A stretch of DNA of 64,000 nt from Arthrobacter nitroguajacolicus_D (GCF_031455195.1 NZ_JAVDSH010000002.1:744001-808000); one strand, 5' to 3'. Shown: positions 8,451 through 17,502, numbered from the stretch's first letter. Program-made: numbers and translations. Notes: generated by a model not told the origin, from the sequence alone.

Positions 8451-9979
8451 TGAGTTTGACCATTCCTTCCCCAACAGCTTCCGCCACTCCTTCTGCCATG
8501 CCACGGACATACCAGGTCCGGACTTTTGGTTGCCAGATGAACGTCCATGATTCGGAGCGGATGGCTGGGCTCCTCGAAGACGCGGGTTACGTACCAGCGG
8601 ACGGTGACATAGCCGACGTCGTGGTTTTCAATACCTGCGCTGTGCGGGAAAACGCGGATAACAAGCTCTACGGCAACCTGGGCCAGTTGCGGCAGGTCAA
8701 GGAGGCGCACCCGGGGATGCAGATCGCCGTGGGTGGTTGCCTGGCCCAGAAGGACCGCGAAACCATCGTGAAGAAGGCGCCATGGGTGGACGCTGTCTTC
8801 GGTACCCACAACGTTGGTGCCCTTCCGGCACTACTGGACCGTGCTCGTCATAACAACGAGGCACAGCTCGAGATCCTCGAATCGTTGGATGTGTTCCCTT
8901 CGACGCTCCCCACCAAGAGGGACTCGGTGTACTCCGGCTGGGTGTCCATCTCCGTAGGATGCAACAACACCTGCACGTTCTGCATCGTTCCCTCACTCCG
9001 AGGCAAGGAAAAGGACCGCCGTCCCGGAGAGATCCTCGCCGAGATCCAGGCGCTGGTGGACGACGGCGCCGTCGAAGTGACGTTGCTCGGGCAGAATGTG
9101 AACTCGTACGGGGTGGAGTTCGGCGACCGGCAGGCGTTCTCCAAACTGCTCAGGGCCTGCGGTGACATTGAAGGGCTGGAGCGCGTCCGTTTCACGAGCC
9201 CCCATCCCGCTGCCTTCACCGACGACGTCATCGACGCCATGGCTGAGACACCTAACGTCATGCCGCAGCTGCACATGCCGCTGCAATCCGGCTCGGACAA
9301 GGTTCTTAAGGACATGCGCCGCTCCTACCGTTCCAGCAAATTCCTCGGAATCCTGGACAAGGTCAGGGAGCGCATCCCGAACGCCGCGATCACCACCGAC
9401 ATCATCGTTGGCTTCCCCGGCGAAACGGAAGAAGACTTCCAGGCGACGCTGGATGTCGTGGAAAAGTCACGCTTTTCGTCCGCGTTCACGTTCCAGTACT
9501 CCAAGCGCCCCGGCACACCTGCTGCCGATTTGCCGGACCAGCTGCCCAAGGCGGTTGTCCAGGAACGGTTCGAACGCCTCACAGCCCTTCAGGACCGCAT
9601 TGCGGCAGAAGAGAACGCAAGCCAACTAGGCCGTCAGGTCGAAATCCTGGTGACGGCCCAGTCCGGTCGCAAAGCTGAGGAAACGCATCGTTTGTCTGGT
9701 CGTTCCAAGGATCAGCGGCTGGTCCACTTCTCTGTCCCAGCAGGTGCTGAAACCCCGCGTCCCGGTGATTTCGTCACAGTGACCATCACCGAAGCCGCGG
9801 CCTTCCACCTCGTGGCGGATCCAGCCACCGCGGAGGACTACCTTCTGCGCCGGTCCCGTGCGGGGGATGCCTGGGACAGGGCACAGGCAGATTCCTGCGG
9901 TGTTCCCGCACCCGGGGCAGCTCCCGGCAAGGGCGGCGTATCGCTGGGCATGCCGTCGCTGCCTGTGCGCCGCTCCTAG
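8450..9979 (+). CDS. miaB: tRNA-2-methylthio-N6-dimethylallyladenosine synthase
   Basis: A 509-residue radical SAM methylthiotransferase that adds the 2-methylthio group to isopentenyl-A37 of tRNAs, acting after MiaA, encoded next door. The N-terminal cluster cysteines are in TFGCQMN, FNTCAVREN and VGGCLAQ. The radical SAM motif is CNNTCTFC (about residue 171). A TRAM domain lies at about 390-460. The C-terminus carries an extra Gly/Pro/Ala-rich tail of about 35 residues not needed for activity in the family. The gene is coupled to recX. Confidence 0.95.
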   Translation: MSLTIPSPTASATPSAMPRTYQVRTFGCQMNVHDSERMAGLLEDAGYVPADGDIADVVVFNTCAVRENADNKLYGNLGQLRQVKEAHPGMQIAVGGCLAQKDRETIVKKAPWVDAVFGTHNVGALPALLDRARHNNEAQLEILESLDVFPSTLPTKRDSVYSGWVSISVGCNNTCTFCIVPSLRGKEKDRRPGEILAEIQALVDDGAVEVTLLGQNVNSYGVEFGDRQAFSKLLRACGDIEGLERVRFTSPHPAAFTDDVIDAMAETPNVMPQLHMPLQSGSDKVLKDMRRSYRSSKFLGILDKVRERIPNAAITTDIIVGFPGETEEDFQATLDVVEKSRFSSAFTFQYSKRPGTPAADLPDQLPKAVVQERFERLTALQDRIAAEENASQLGRQVEILVTAQSGRKAEETHRLSGRSKDQRLVHFSVPAGAETPRPGDFVTVTITEAAAFHLVADPATAEDYLLRRSRAGDAWDRAQADSCGVPAPGAAPGKGGVSLGMPSLPVRRS

Positions 9980-9995
9980 CGCCGGGCAACGCGAC

Positions 9996-10907
9996 GTGTC
10001 CACCTCCGGCTCTGAACCGCAGCCTCCCGTCATCGCCGTCGTTGGCCCCACCGGCTCCGGCAAATCGGATCTCGGGGTCAATCTTGCGTTGGCCTTGGGC
10101 GGTGAAGTGATCAACGCAGATGCCCTGCAGTTCTATCGTGGCATGGACATTGGCACCGCCAAGATCACTGTGGAAGAACGCAAAGGCGTTCCCCATCACC
10201 TTCTTGACACCATGGATGTCACCGAGGAGGCCAGTGTTGCCGACTTCCAGGCGGAGTGCCGCGCTGCCATCCAGGAGATCCATTCCCGGGGCAAGCGTGC
10301 CATCCTCGTGGGAGGTTCCGGACTCTACGTCCGGGCGGCGCTGGACGTACTGGAATTCCCCGGGACCGATCAGATGGTTCGGAAGGAACTCGAGCAGGAA
10401 TGCGAAACCCACGGGTTGGCGCCGCTGCGGACCAGGCTGGAAGAAGTCGATCCCGTGTCTGCGGCCCGGCTGGGGGATGCCCGACGCGTGATCCGCGCAC
10501 TTGAGGTTCACCAGATAACCGGCCGTCCTTTCAGCTCATTCATGCCCCAACGCGACTATTTCCAGCCTGCCATCCAAATCGGCCTCTCAGTGGACCGGGA
10601 GGTCCTCCGGGAACGGCTCGCCCAAAGGGTGCATCGAATGGTTGAAGCCGGGCTGCAGGAAGAAGTTGCACGCCTCGACGCCGCCGGGCTGCGGAAGGGC
10701 AAGACGGCTTCCCGGGCCTTGGGATATGCACAGTTCCTGAAAGTGCTCGACGGCGAGGCTGACGTCGCCGCTGCCGCTGAAGAGACCATCGTCGCCACGC
10801 GGCAGTTCGCCAGACGCCAGCTGACCTGGTTCCGCGCGGATCCGCGAATCGCGTGGTTGGACTGGCAGGACCCCCAGCTCGTAGCCAAGGCGGCAGCTGC
10901 TGCCTGA
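9996..10907 (+). CDS. miaA: tRNA dimethylallyltransferase
   Basis: A 303-residue enzyme that transfers a dimethylallyl group to A37 of tRNAs reading U-initial codons, making the substrate for MiaB. The P-loop is GPTGSGKSD near the N-terminus. DALQFYRGMDIGTAK, GGSGLYVRAALD and the Arg-rich ALGYAQF / TRQFARRQLTWFR blocks are diagnostic. The GTG start at 9996 immediately precedes the conserved P-loop strand. A longer open frame begins inside miaB and is unlikely to be used. The gap to miaB is 16 bp. Confidence 0.94.
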   Translation: MSTSGSEPQPPVIAVVGPTGSGKSDLGVNLALALGGEVINADALQFYRGMDIGTAKITVEERKGVPHHLLDTMDVTEEASVADFQAECRAAIQEIHSRGKRAILVGGSGLYVRAALDVLEFPGTDQMVRKELEQECETHGLAPLRTRLEEVDPVSAARLGDARRVIRALEVHQITGRPFSSFMPQRDYFQPAIQIGLSVDREVLRERLAQRVHRMVEAGLQEEVARLDAAGLRKGKTASRALGYAQFLKVLDGEADVAAAAEETIVATRQFARRQLTWFRADPRIAWLDWQDPQLVAKAAAAA

Positions 10908-10941
10908 CGCCCGCAATTTCGGGCCGACGAGCCGTGGCAGG

Positions 10942-10947
10942 TAGCCT
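10942..10947 (+). promoter_or_regulatory. Leaderless -10 element of dapF
   Basis: TAGCCT ends 6 nt before the ATG at 10954, with no ribosome site. dapF thus has its own promoter although it follows miaA closely. Confidence 0.6.
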
Positions 10948-10953
10948 AGAGCC

Positions 10954-11922
10954 ATGGATGAAACCGCTTCCCTTTCCGCCCAGCAGCCAGCAGCTGCCGG
11001 CGCCGCTGTGACCGCCCCCAGCCTGTCCGGGCTGGCGTTTTCCAAGGGCCACGGAACGGGTAATGACTTCGTCCTTATCGCCGACCCAGGCGACGCCCAC
11101 GAGATCACTCCGGAACAAGTTGCGCAGCTATGCGACCGGCACCTTGGTGTCGGGGGAGATGGCCTCATCCGGGCGGTGCCCTCACGGTTCCTTCCCGAGG
11201 GTCGCGCCATGCTTGAGCAGGACCCGGCCGCCGAGTGGTTCATGGACTACCGCAACGGCGACGGTTCCCTGTCAGAGATGTGCGGCAACGGGGTTCGTGT
11301 GTTCGTTCATTTCCTCATCGCCGAAAGACTGGTGGAGCTTGGCCCAGGCGAGACTTTGACAATTGGCACCCGCGGCGGCGTCAAGAAGGTGGTGCGCACT
11401 GCTACGGGTTACGCCGTGGACATGGGGCCTTGGGAGTTCATTTTTCCGCGGGAAGCCACCAGCAAAGCCATGGATGCCCTGGTCAGCGCCGACGGTCTTG
11501 AAGTCGCCCGGCCGGGCCTGTCCGTCAGCATGGGAAATCCCCACACGGTGGTAGCCCTGGCGGAGCTCAGCGAGCTGGCGGCCACGCAACTGTTCAAGCC
11601 TCCGGTGGTGGATCCCAAGCCTGCCAACGGAACCAACGTCGAATTCGTCGTTCCCGCCGAGCCCCTGGTTGAAGACGGCGTGGGAACCATCACCATGCGC
11701 GTCCACGAACGTGGTGTGGGGGAGACTCAGTCGTGCGGCACAGGCGCCTGCGCCGCAGCTGTGGCCATTCGTCACTGGGCCGGAAGTACGGCCCCAAACG
11801 ACTGGCACGTCAACGTTCCGGGCGGCGTCGTCGGCGTAAAGTTCTTCCCAGGTGCCGGCGGCCGCGAGCACGTAGAGCTCAGCGGCCCCGCCGTGATCGT
11901 AGCTACTGGGACGCTTTCCTGA
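10954..11922 (+). CDS. dapF: Diaminopimelate epimerase
   Basis: A 322-residue cofactor-free racemase converting LL- to meso-diaminopimelate for lysine and peptidoglycan. The two catalytic cysteines are visible in EMCGNGVR (about residue 110) and SCGTGACAAA (about 264). Substrate-binding blocks KGHGTGNDFV and MGNPHTVV are intact. The N-terminus has about 25 extra Ala/Ser/Pro-rich residues before the family core. Its 3' end overlaps the 3' end of the convergent methyltransferase gene by 20 bp. Confidence 0.96.
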   Translation: MDETASLSAQQPAAAGAAVTAPSLSGLAFSKGHGTGNDFVLIADPGDAHEITPEQVAQLCDRHLGVGGDGLIRAVPSRFLPEGRAMLEQDPAAEWFMDYRNGDGSLSEMCGNGVRVFVHFLIAERLVELGPGETLTIGTRGGVKKVVRTATGYAVDMGPWEFIFPREATSKAMDALVSADGLEVARPGLSVSMGNPHTVVALAELSELAATQLFKPPVVDPKPANGTNVEFVVPAEPLVEDGVGTITMRVHERGVGETQSCGTGACAAAVAIRHWAGSTAPNDWHVNVPGGVVGVKFFPGAGGREHVELSGPAVIVATGTLS

Positions 11923-12517
11923 CCCTGATGATCCTGAAGGACTTGGACGTGCTCTCGCGGGAAACCGCGAAGGTGCTGTCCAGTTCATTGGCAAGCCAGC
12001 GTTGGAGCGAGTCCGACCCCAGGTTCTTCTGGACCACCAGCCAGGCGTTTCCGCCTGGTGCGAGGCGCGGGAGCCACGTCAAAAGCAGCGAGTGAAGTTC
12101 TTCTTTGCCGATGCGAATGGGCGGGTTCGACCATATGGTGTCGAACTTGACGGCAGGATCCACTTGGTCGGGAAGGCTGGCAGTGACGTTGCCGAGACCC
12201 AGCGCCGCAGCATTCTCGTTGGTCAGCGTCACGCATCGCTCATTCACGTCCACGGCGTAAACGCGTGCATGCGGAGCTTTCAAGCCGAGGCTCAGGGCTA
12301 TGGGACCCCATCCGCAACCGATATCCAGCATGTTGCCCTGCGGTGACGGCGGCGGGACTTCCGAAAGAAGGATCGCCGTGCCCTTGTCCACGCCGTCTGG
12401 GCTGAAGATGCCAGAGGAGGTCTGCAGTTGGCGGGTAGCCCCGGCGAGCTCCACCGTGAGGGGTTTGCGGGTGAAAGGTCCAGCTGGCTGGGCAGTGAAA
12501 TAGTGTGCAGACTCCAT
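11903..12517 (-). CDS. Class I SAM-dependent methyltransferase, RsmC/RlmG-like
   Basis: A 204-residue single methyltransferase-small domain. The SAM-binding motif is LDIGCGWGPIAL (about 78-89) and the catalytic NPPI motif is SNPPIRIGK (about 131), typical of enzymes that methylate guanine N2 in rRNA. RsmC and RlmG normally have a duplicated domain; this short form is common in actinobacteria and its exact target is not known. I prefer the ATG whose first base is 12517, because TAATCT on the minus strand (12531 down to 12526) lies 8 nt upstream; a longer start at 12583 exists. Confidence 0.85.
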   Translation of the reverse strand: MESAHYFTAQPAGPFTRKPLTVELAGATRQLQTSSGIFSPDGVDKGTAILLSEVPPPSPQGNMLDIGCGWGPIALSLGLKAPHARVYAVDVNERCVTLTNENAAALGLGNVTASLPDQVDPAVKFDTIWSNPPIRIGKEELHSLLLTWLPRLAPGGNAWLVVQKNLGSDSLQRWLANELDSTFAVSRESTSKSFRIIRVRKASQ

Positions 12518-12590
12518 AATTTGCCAGATTAGTGGGCTGACGGCGTCATAGGAAACTGTCGCATGAGGCAGGTGGGTTGACACTGGCTGC

Positions 12591-12596
12591 TAATGT
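12591..12596 (+). promoter_or_regulatory. Candidate leaderless -10 element for a mini-ORF in the hflX leader
   Basis: TAATGT ends 7 nt before the ATG at 12604, the same geometry as at ftsK and tyrS. A TTGACA at 12577-12582 is too close (8 bp) to act as its -35. Confidence 0.35.
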
Positions 12597-12603
12597 GGAA
12601 GTC

Positions 12604-12624
12604 ATGTTCCTGATCTTCGAGTAA
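12604..12624 (+). CDS. Possible six-codon leader peptide upstream of hflX
   Basis: ATG followed by five codons and TAA, reading M-F-L-I-F-E. It begins 7 nt after a -10 hexamer, so it could be translated as a leaderless mini-ORF at the very 5' end of the hflX transcript. HflX is a ribosome-splitting GTPase and in other bacteria its genes can be controlled by ribosome-sensing leaders. The role here is inference; the peptide could be accidental. Confidence 0.35.
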   Translation: MFLIFE

Positions 12625-12919
12625 TCTGCCGAAAACCGGCACCGCCCGCGACGCAGGCCAGCTAGGCTCCGAGCCAACCGCATGGCCTTTCCGCCCGGCA
12701 GGTCCCACCTGGCAAAGTCAGTCCACTGCATGACGCAGTCGATCGGCGCTCCGAAGATCACACCACCCGTTATTCTCCGCCACCGCTGACGCCGGTTTGC
12801 CAGAAGAACGGATGTCCCTTTCCTTGGTTGCCCTGGACCTTCCTGCGGATCCTTTCCGTTGAATCGCAGCGGCCACCACTGCCTTTGAGACGTGGCCGCC
12901 CGGCACACAGGAGGCCCCT
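12625..12919 (+). promoter_or_regulatory. Long hflX leader with 8-bp hairpin before a Shine-Dalgarno
   Basis: About 295 bases without a convincing gene between the mini-ORF and the first possible hflX start. It holds an 8-bp perfect stem, GCGGCCAC (12869-12876) with GTGGCCGC (12892-12899), loop 15 nt. An AGGAGG (12909-12914) follows 5 nt before a TTG. A second candidate promoter, TATTCT (12977-12982), lies closer to the ATG at 13010. Confidence 0.4.
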
Positions 12920-13009
12920 TTGGCCCAAGACCGTCAGCCCAGCGCGAATAGCGCCCCATCAAACAGCAAACAGCACTATTCTGGAATAGCCGAACAGTCT
13001 AAGGAGACC

Positions 13010-14572
13010 ATGACCACCCAGAAGCACTCCGGATCCGATTCCGACGCCCAGGACATGAGTCCTGAACAAATCCAGGCCGTCATCGACCGGATTCTTTCCA
13101 AGGATGTACCTGCGCAGGCATCCAACGACAACGATGCCAACAGTGTGTTTGGCAAGGCGCAGGCGATCTCCACGCTGGACCAGGAACACAGCATTTACGA
13201 CGGCGACCAGGAAGATCTGGCTGAACGCCGCGCCCTGCGTCGAACCGCCGGGCTTTCCACGGAACTCGAAGACGTCACTGAGGTTGAATACCGGCAGTTG
13301 CGCCTTGAGCGCGTCGTCCTCGCCGGCCTGTGGACCGAGGGAACGCTCGCCGATGCAGAGAATTCGCTGCGCGAACTCGCTGCTTTGGCTGAGACCGCCG
13401 GCTCGGAGGTGCTGGATGGCTTGGTACAGCGCCGCACCAAGCCGGACCCCGGGACTTTCCTTGGATCAGGCAAGGCCCAGGAGCTCAAGGACATCGTGGC
13501 AGCGACGGGCGCCGACACCGTGGTGGTTGACACGGAACTGGCACCTTCGCAGCGACGCGGACTGGAAGACATCGTCAAGGTCAAGGTGGTGGATCGCACC
13601 ACACTGATCCTGGACATCTTCGCCCAGCACGCCAAGAGCCGCGAAGGCAAGGCCCAGGTTGAGTTGGCCCAGCTCGAATACCTCCTCCCGCGTCTCCGTG
13701 GTTGGGGCGACTCCATGTCCCGCCAGGCAGGTGGCCAGGTGGGTGGTGCCGGAGCAGGCATGGGTTCACGTGGTCCTGGTGAAACCAAGATCGAACTGGA
13801 CCGCCGTCGAATCCGCACGCGCATGGCCAAGCTTCGGCGTGAAATCGCCGCGATGAAGCCGGCGCGCGAGACCAAACGTGCCAACCGCCGTCGTAATGCC
13901 GTTCCGTCCGTCGCTATTGCCGGGTACACCAACGCAGGTAAGTCCTCGCTGCTGAACCGACTGACCGACGCCGGTGTCCTGGTGGAGAATGCGCTGTTCG
14001 CCACGCTGGATCCCACCGTCCGCAAGGCGCAGACCCCGGATGGCATCGGGTACACACTTGCCGACACCGTGGGGTTTGTCCGTTCGCTGCCCACTCAGCT
14101 GATCGAAGCCTTCAGGTCCACGCTGGAGGAAGTGGCGGATGCGGACCTGATCCTGCATGTCGTCGACGCTTCGCACCCGGATCCCGAGGGACAGATCGCC
14201 GCGGTGCGGGCTGTCTTCACCGAAGTGGATGCGCGCAAGGTACCGGAAATCATTGTCCTGAACAAGGTGGATGTAGCGGATCCTTTCGTCGTGGAGCGCC
14301 TCAAGCAAAAGGAGCCCCGCCATGCGGTGGTTTCCACCCGCACAGGCCAGGGCATCGCGGAATTGCTGGAGGACATCAGCCAGTCGATTCCACGGCCGGG
14401 AGTACGCCTTGAGCTGCTGATTCCCTACGACCGTGGCGACATGATCAGCAAGCTGCACAGCTCCGACTCGGAAATCCTGAGCCTTGACCACGAGGAATCC
14501 GGGACGCGCGTGGTTGTCATGGTCCGCGAAGGACTGGCAGCCGAACTGGAGTCATTCGTCAGCAATGGTTGA
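13010..14572 (+). CDS. hflX: GTPase HflX
   Basis: A ribosome-associated GTPase of 520 residues that splits stalled or hibernating 70S ribosomes; in mycobacteria it contributes to macrolide tolerance. The N-terminal HflX domain includes LVQRRTKPDPGTFLGSGKAQ (shown here in part; about 142-160) and the GSRGPGETK linker (about 256). The G domain has G1 GYTNAGKSSLL (about 306), G3 DTVGF, and G4 NKVD. I chose the ATG at 13010 (AAGGAG just upstream). A TTG at 12920 with a perfect AGGAGG five bases upstream would add 30 residues and cannot be excluded. The gene overlaps dinG by 8 bp. Confidence 0.93.
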   Translation: MTTQKHSGSDSDAQDMSPEQIQAVIDRILSKDVPAQASNDNDANSVFGKAQAISTLDQEHSIYDGDQEDLAERRALRRTAGLSTELEDVTEVEYRQLRLERVVLAGLWTEGTLADAENSLRELAALAETAGSEVLDGLVQRRTKPDPGTFLGSGKAQELKDIVAATGADTVVVDTELAPSQRRGLEDIVKVKVVDRTTLILDIFAQHAKSREGKAQVELAQLEYLLPRLRGWGDSMSRQAGGQVGGAGAGMGSRGPGETKIELDRRRIRTRMAKLRREIAAMKPARETKRANRRRNAVPSVAIAGYTNAGKSSLLNRLTDAGVLVENALFATLDPTVRKAQTPDGIGYTLADTVGFVRSLPTQLIEAFRSTLEEVADADLILHVVDASHPDPEGQIAAVRAVFTEVDARKVPEIIVLNKVDVADPFVVERLKQKEPRHAVVSTRTGQGIAELLEDISQSIPRPGVRLELLIPYDRGDMISKLHSSDSEILSLDHEESGTRVVVMVREGLAAELESFVSNG

Positions 14573-16625
14573 GAAGGTGGCGGCGGACGCCGTCGAGTCG
14601 GTGGGCGAAAAGGCCACCCTCGAATTGTTGGACCGGGCTGTTGCCGGCATGGGCGGACAAAGCCGTGCAGGCCAGCACGAGATGGCCAAACACGTTGCCC
14701 GGGCGATCGAGACCGGGGAGCATTTGCTCGTCCAGGCGGGGACCGGAACAGGTAAGTCGTTGGCGTACCTGATTCCGTTGATCGCGCATTCGATGGACAG
14801 CAACAAACCGACGCTCGTGTCCACCGCCACCTTGGCATTGCAGACCCAGATTGTCGGCCGCGACCTTCCGCGGCTGTTGGAGAGCATTAATCCCGCCCTT
14901 GAACGCCCCGTCAACGTGGCGTTGGTGAAGGGCCGGGCAAACTATGTCTGCCGGCAGAAACTTGAGGGCGGCTTCCCCAGCGAGGAGCCCTCCGAAGGGC
15001 AACTGTTCTCCCTGGGTGAGGACACCAGCGTTCCGCACTTCGCTGCCTCCATGGGCGGGCCGCAGTCGCAGCTCGGCAAGGAAGTGGTCCGGCTTCGCGA
15101 GTGGGCCGAGAAGACATCCACCGGTGATCGCGACGAACTCATGCCGGGAGTCACCGACCGTGCGTGGCGGCAGGTTTCGGTCACGTCCATGGAGTGTCTC
15201 GGCGCGCAGAAATGCCCGTTGGCTGAGGAATGCTTCAGCGAACTCGCGCGGTCCCGCGCGGCTGAGGCCGATGTCGTCGTCACCAATCACGCGATGCTGG
15301 CCGTGAGTGCCTTTGAGGGATTGGCCGTGCTCCCCGAGTACGACGTCGTGGTCGTTGACGAAGCCCACGAACTGCAGGACCGAGTCACCGGAGCCGTATC
15401 CGGCCAGCTGTCAGTGGCCATGGTCCATGCCGCAGCGTCCAGTGCGCGCAAGCACACGGCCATCACGGTGGATGCCCTCAACGCTGCGGCGGACCGGCTG
15501 GATATGGCCATCGCAGGCGTGCCCAACGGCCTGTTGCCCAACGGGCTCAACGACGAACAGCTTGACTGCCTTGACCAGCTGCGGGACGCCACGCGCGCGG
15601 CACTTTCCGATTCGAAGACCGACTCTTCAAACGCGGTCGACGGCGGACGGCAGCTGGCGCGCTCACGGCTCATGCTCATCCTGGAATTGTGCGAACGCAT
15701 GCTCGCCGCCAAAGAGAACCGGGAAGTGGTGTGGTTCTCGCGAAACAGCAACTTCGACCCCCAACAGGGCTACTCCCAGCCTGATGAAACAGCACCCGCC
15801 CTCATCAATATCGCGCCGTTGAGCGTCGCGGGCCGTTTGCGTGAAGGACTTTTTGCCGGCCACACAGTGGTCCTCACCTCCGCGACGCTGGCCATCGGCT
15901 CGGCCTTTGAACCAGCCGCCGGTGGGTTGGGGCTGATCGGGGACGGCGCCCCGAGCTGGACGGGGATCGATGTTGGGTCGCCGTTCGACTACCCCAAACA
16001 GGGTGTGCTCTATGTGGCCAAGCACCTGCCCAAGCCAGGCCGCGGAACATCACCGGAGGCCCTCGACGAGCTGGAAGACCTGATCCGGGCCTCGGGTGGC
16101 GGAGCACTCTGCCTGTTCTCCTCACGGAGGGCCGCCGAGGAAGCAGCTGATGCCATGCGGCTCCGCCTGGACGTTGACATCCTTTGCCAAGGGGAGTCCA
16201 CCATGGCGGCGTTGGTCAAGCAGTTCGCGGACGAGCCGGACACCTGCCTTTTCGGCACCATGTCCCTGTGGCAGGGTGTGGACGTTCCGGGCGGTTCCTG
16301 CCGGCTTGTGGTCATAGACCGTATTCCGTTCCCGCGCCCCGACGATCCCCTGATGACCGCCCGTTCACGGGCAGTCGCCCAGTCCGGTGGAAACGGCTTC
16401 ATGGCCGTGTCGGCCACCCACGCAGCCATTCGGCTGGCGCAGGGGGCCGGACGCCTCATCCGTTCAACGGGTGACAAGGGTGTGGTGGCGGTACTGGATT
16501 CCAGGCTTTCCACAGAACGTTACGGTGGCTTCCTCAGGGCCGCGCTGCCGCCCTTCTGGGCTACAACCGACCGCAAGGTAGTCCGTGGCGTTCTTGAGCG
16601 GCTGGGGTCCGCGAAGGCCTCCTAA
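14565..16625 (+). CDS. dinG: ATP-dependent DNA helicase, DinG/XPD family
   Basis: A 686-residue 5'-3' superfamily 2 helicase. Motif I is QAGTGTGKSLAYL (about 62-74), the DEAH box is VVVDEAHELQD (about 264), and motif VI is AAIRLAQGAGRLIRS (about 621). An iron-sulfur cluster is indicated by cysteines in YVCRQ, MECLGAQKC and EECF between motifs I and II. It probably unwinds R-loops and forked DNA during repair. The start overlaps the hflX stop. A terminator embedded at its stop codon separates it from convergent lexA. I see no LexA box directly upstream despite the dinG name. Confidence 0.9.
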   Translation: MVEKVAADAVESVGEKATLELLDRAVAGMGGQSRAGQHEMAKHVARAIETGEHLLVQAGTGTGKSLAYLIPLIAHSMDSNKPTLVSTATLALQTQIVGRDLPRLLESINPALERPVNVALVKGRANYVCRQKLEGGFPSEEPSEGQLFSLGEDTSVPHFAASMGGPQSQLGKEVVRLREWAEKTSTGDRDELMPGVTDRAWRQVSVTSMECLGAQKCPLAEECFSELARSRAAEADVVVTNHAMLAVSAFEGLAVLPEYDVVVVDEAHELQDRVTGAVSGQLSVAMVHAAASSARKHTAITVDALNAAADRLDMAIAGVPNGLLPNGLNDEQLDCLDQLRDATRAALSDSKTDSSNAVDGGRQLARSRLMLILELCERMLAAKENREVVWFSRNSNFDPQQGYSQPDETAPALINIAPLSVAGRLREGLFAGHTVVLTSATLAIGSAFEPAAGGLGLIGDGAPSWTGIDVGSPFDYPKQGVLYVAKHLPKPGRGTSPEALDELEDLIRASGGGALCLFSSRRAAEEAADAMRLRLDVDILCQGESTMAALVKQFADEPDTCLFGTMSLWQGVDVPGGSCRLVVIDRIPFPRPDDPLMTARSRAVAQSGGNGFMAVSATHAAIRLAQGAGRLIRSTGDKGVVAVLDSRLSTERYGGFLRAALPPFWATTDRKVVRGVLERLGSAKAS

Positions 16626-16650
16626 AGGCCTCTTGGAGGCCTCAGGAGGG
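16617..16650. terminator. Bidirectional two-tier hairpin between dinG and lexA
   Basis: GCCTCCT pairs with AGGAGGG on the outside, and AGGCCTC pairs with GAGGCCT on the inside around a TTG loop. The left arm contains the dinG stop codon. It lies between convergent gene ends and can serve both. Confidence 0.7.
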
Positions 16651-17394
16651 CTAAAGGGAGCGCAGGACCGAGACGACCTTGCCCATGATGGTGGCTTGAT
16701 CGCCAAGGATGGGCTCGTACTGGGTGTTCTGGGGGAGCAGCCACGTATGGCCGTCCCGCTGCCGGAACGTTTTTACGGTTGCTTCGTCGTCCAGGAGTGC
16801 GGCCACGATGTCTCCGTTGATGGCGTCGTTCTGCCGCCGCACCACCACCCAGTCCCCGTCGCAGATGGCTGCGTCAATCATGGAGTCACCGGCGACCTTC
16901 AGCATGAACAATTCGCCATGCCCCACGAGCTGCCGCGGGAGGGGGAGTACGTCCTCCACGGTCTGGTCGGCCAGGATGGGACCGCCGGCAGCGATGCGGC
17001 CGACCAGCGGAACCATGGCGGTGTCGCTGGCGCTGGCCAGTTCGGTCACAGCGAGTCCGCCCGTGCTGCGGAGTGCCGTGGGCGTTTCCACACCGGGGAT
17101 GGGACCGCCGTCGAGGGTCAGGGGCATCAGGACTTCCATGGCACGCGGCCGCTTCGGATCGCGGCGGAGGTACCCGAGTTTTTCCAACTGGGACAGCTGG
17201 TGGGTGACGCTCGACAGGCTGGCAAGGCCGACGGTGTCGCCGATCTCGCGCATGCTCGGCGGGTATCCGTTGTCATTCACGGACCTCTGGATGGTCTCCA
17301 GGATCTTCTTCTGACGGACGGTCAGGCTCTTGGGGCTCTTTTGAGGCTGTTGGCTCCGCAGGGGTACCCCGCCGCCTGTGGCTTTCGCTGCCAT
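16651..17394 (-). CDS. lexA: LexA repressor
   Basis: The 247-residue SOS repressor and self-cleaving serine protease. The N-terminal winged helix includes LTVRQKKILETIQRSV and GYPPSMREIGDTVGLAS. The cleavage site Ala-Gly is in LVGRIAAGGPI, the catalytic serine is in VAGDSMID, and the catalytic lysine is in ATVKTF. Start: the ATG at 17394 fits the family N-terminus. Further upstream lies a perfect AGGAGG (plus-strand 17465-17470) with no canonical start behind it. Promoter: on the minus strand -35 TTGATA (17531-17526), 17-bp spacer, -10 TACGTT (17508-17503), overlapped by a LexA box, so autoregulation is expected. Confidence 0.95.
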   Translation of the reverse strand: MAAKATGGGVPLRSQQPQKSPKSLTVRQKKILETIQRSVNDNGYPPSMREIGDTVGLASLSSVTHQLSQLEKLGYLRRDPKRPRAMEVLMPLTLDGGPIPGVETPTALRSTGGLAVTELASASDTAMVPLVGRIAAGGPILADQTVEDVLPLPRQLVGHGELFMLKVAGDSMIDAAICDGDWVVVRRQNDAINGDIVAALLDDEATVKTFRQRDGHTWLLPQNTQYEPILGDQATIMGKVVSVLRSL

Positions 17395-17502
17395 GTTCGC
17401 CAATGCCTTTCCATTCCGTCCCCGGAGCGTGTCCGGGGTTGTCGGGCCTGCAAAAATGTCAGACCCTCCTGTTCCACTGAAACAGTGCTGTTTCTTCACT
17501 CA

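Noticed and set aside
11903..11922. 20-bp convergent overlap of dapF and the methyltransferase as a possible antisense control element
   Set aside because: Short tail overlaps of convergent genes are common in compact genomes; two more (pcp/SIMPL, PPTase/M1) occur in this window.
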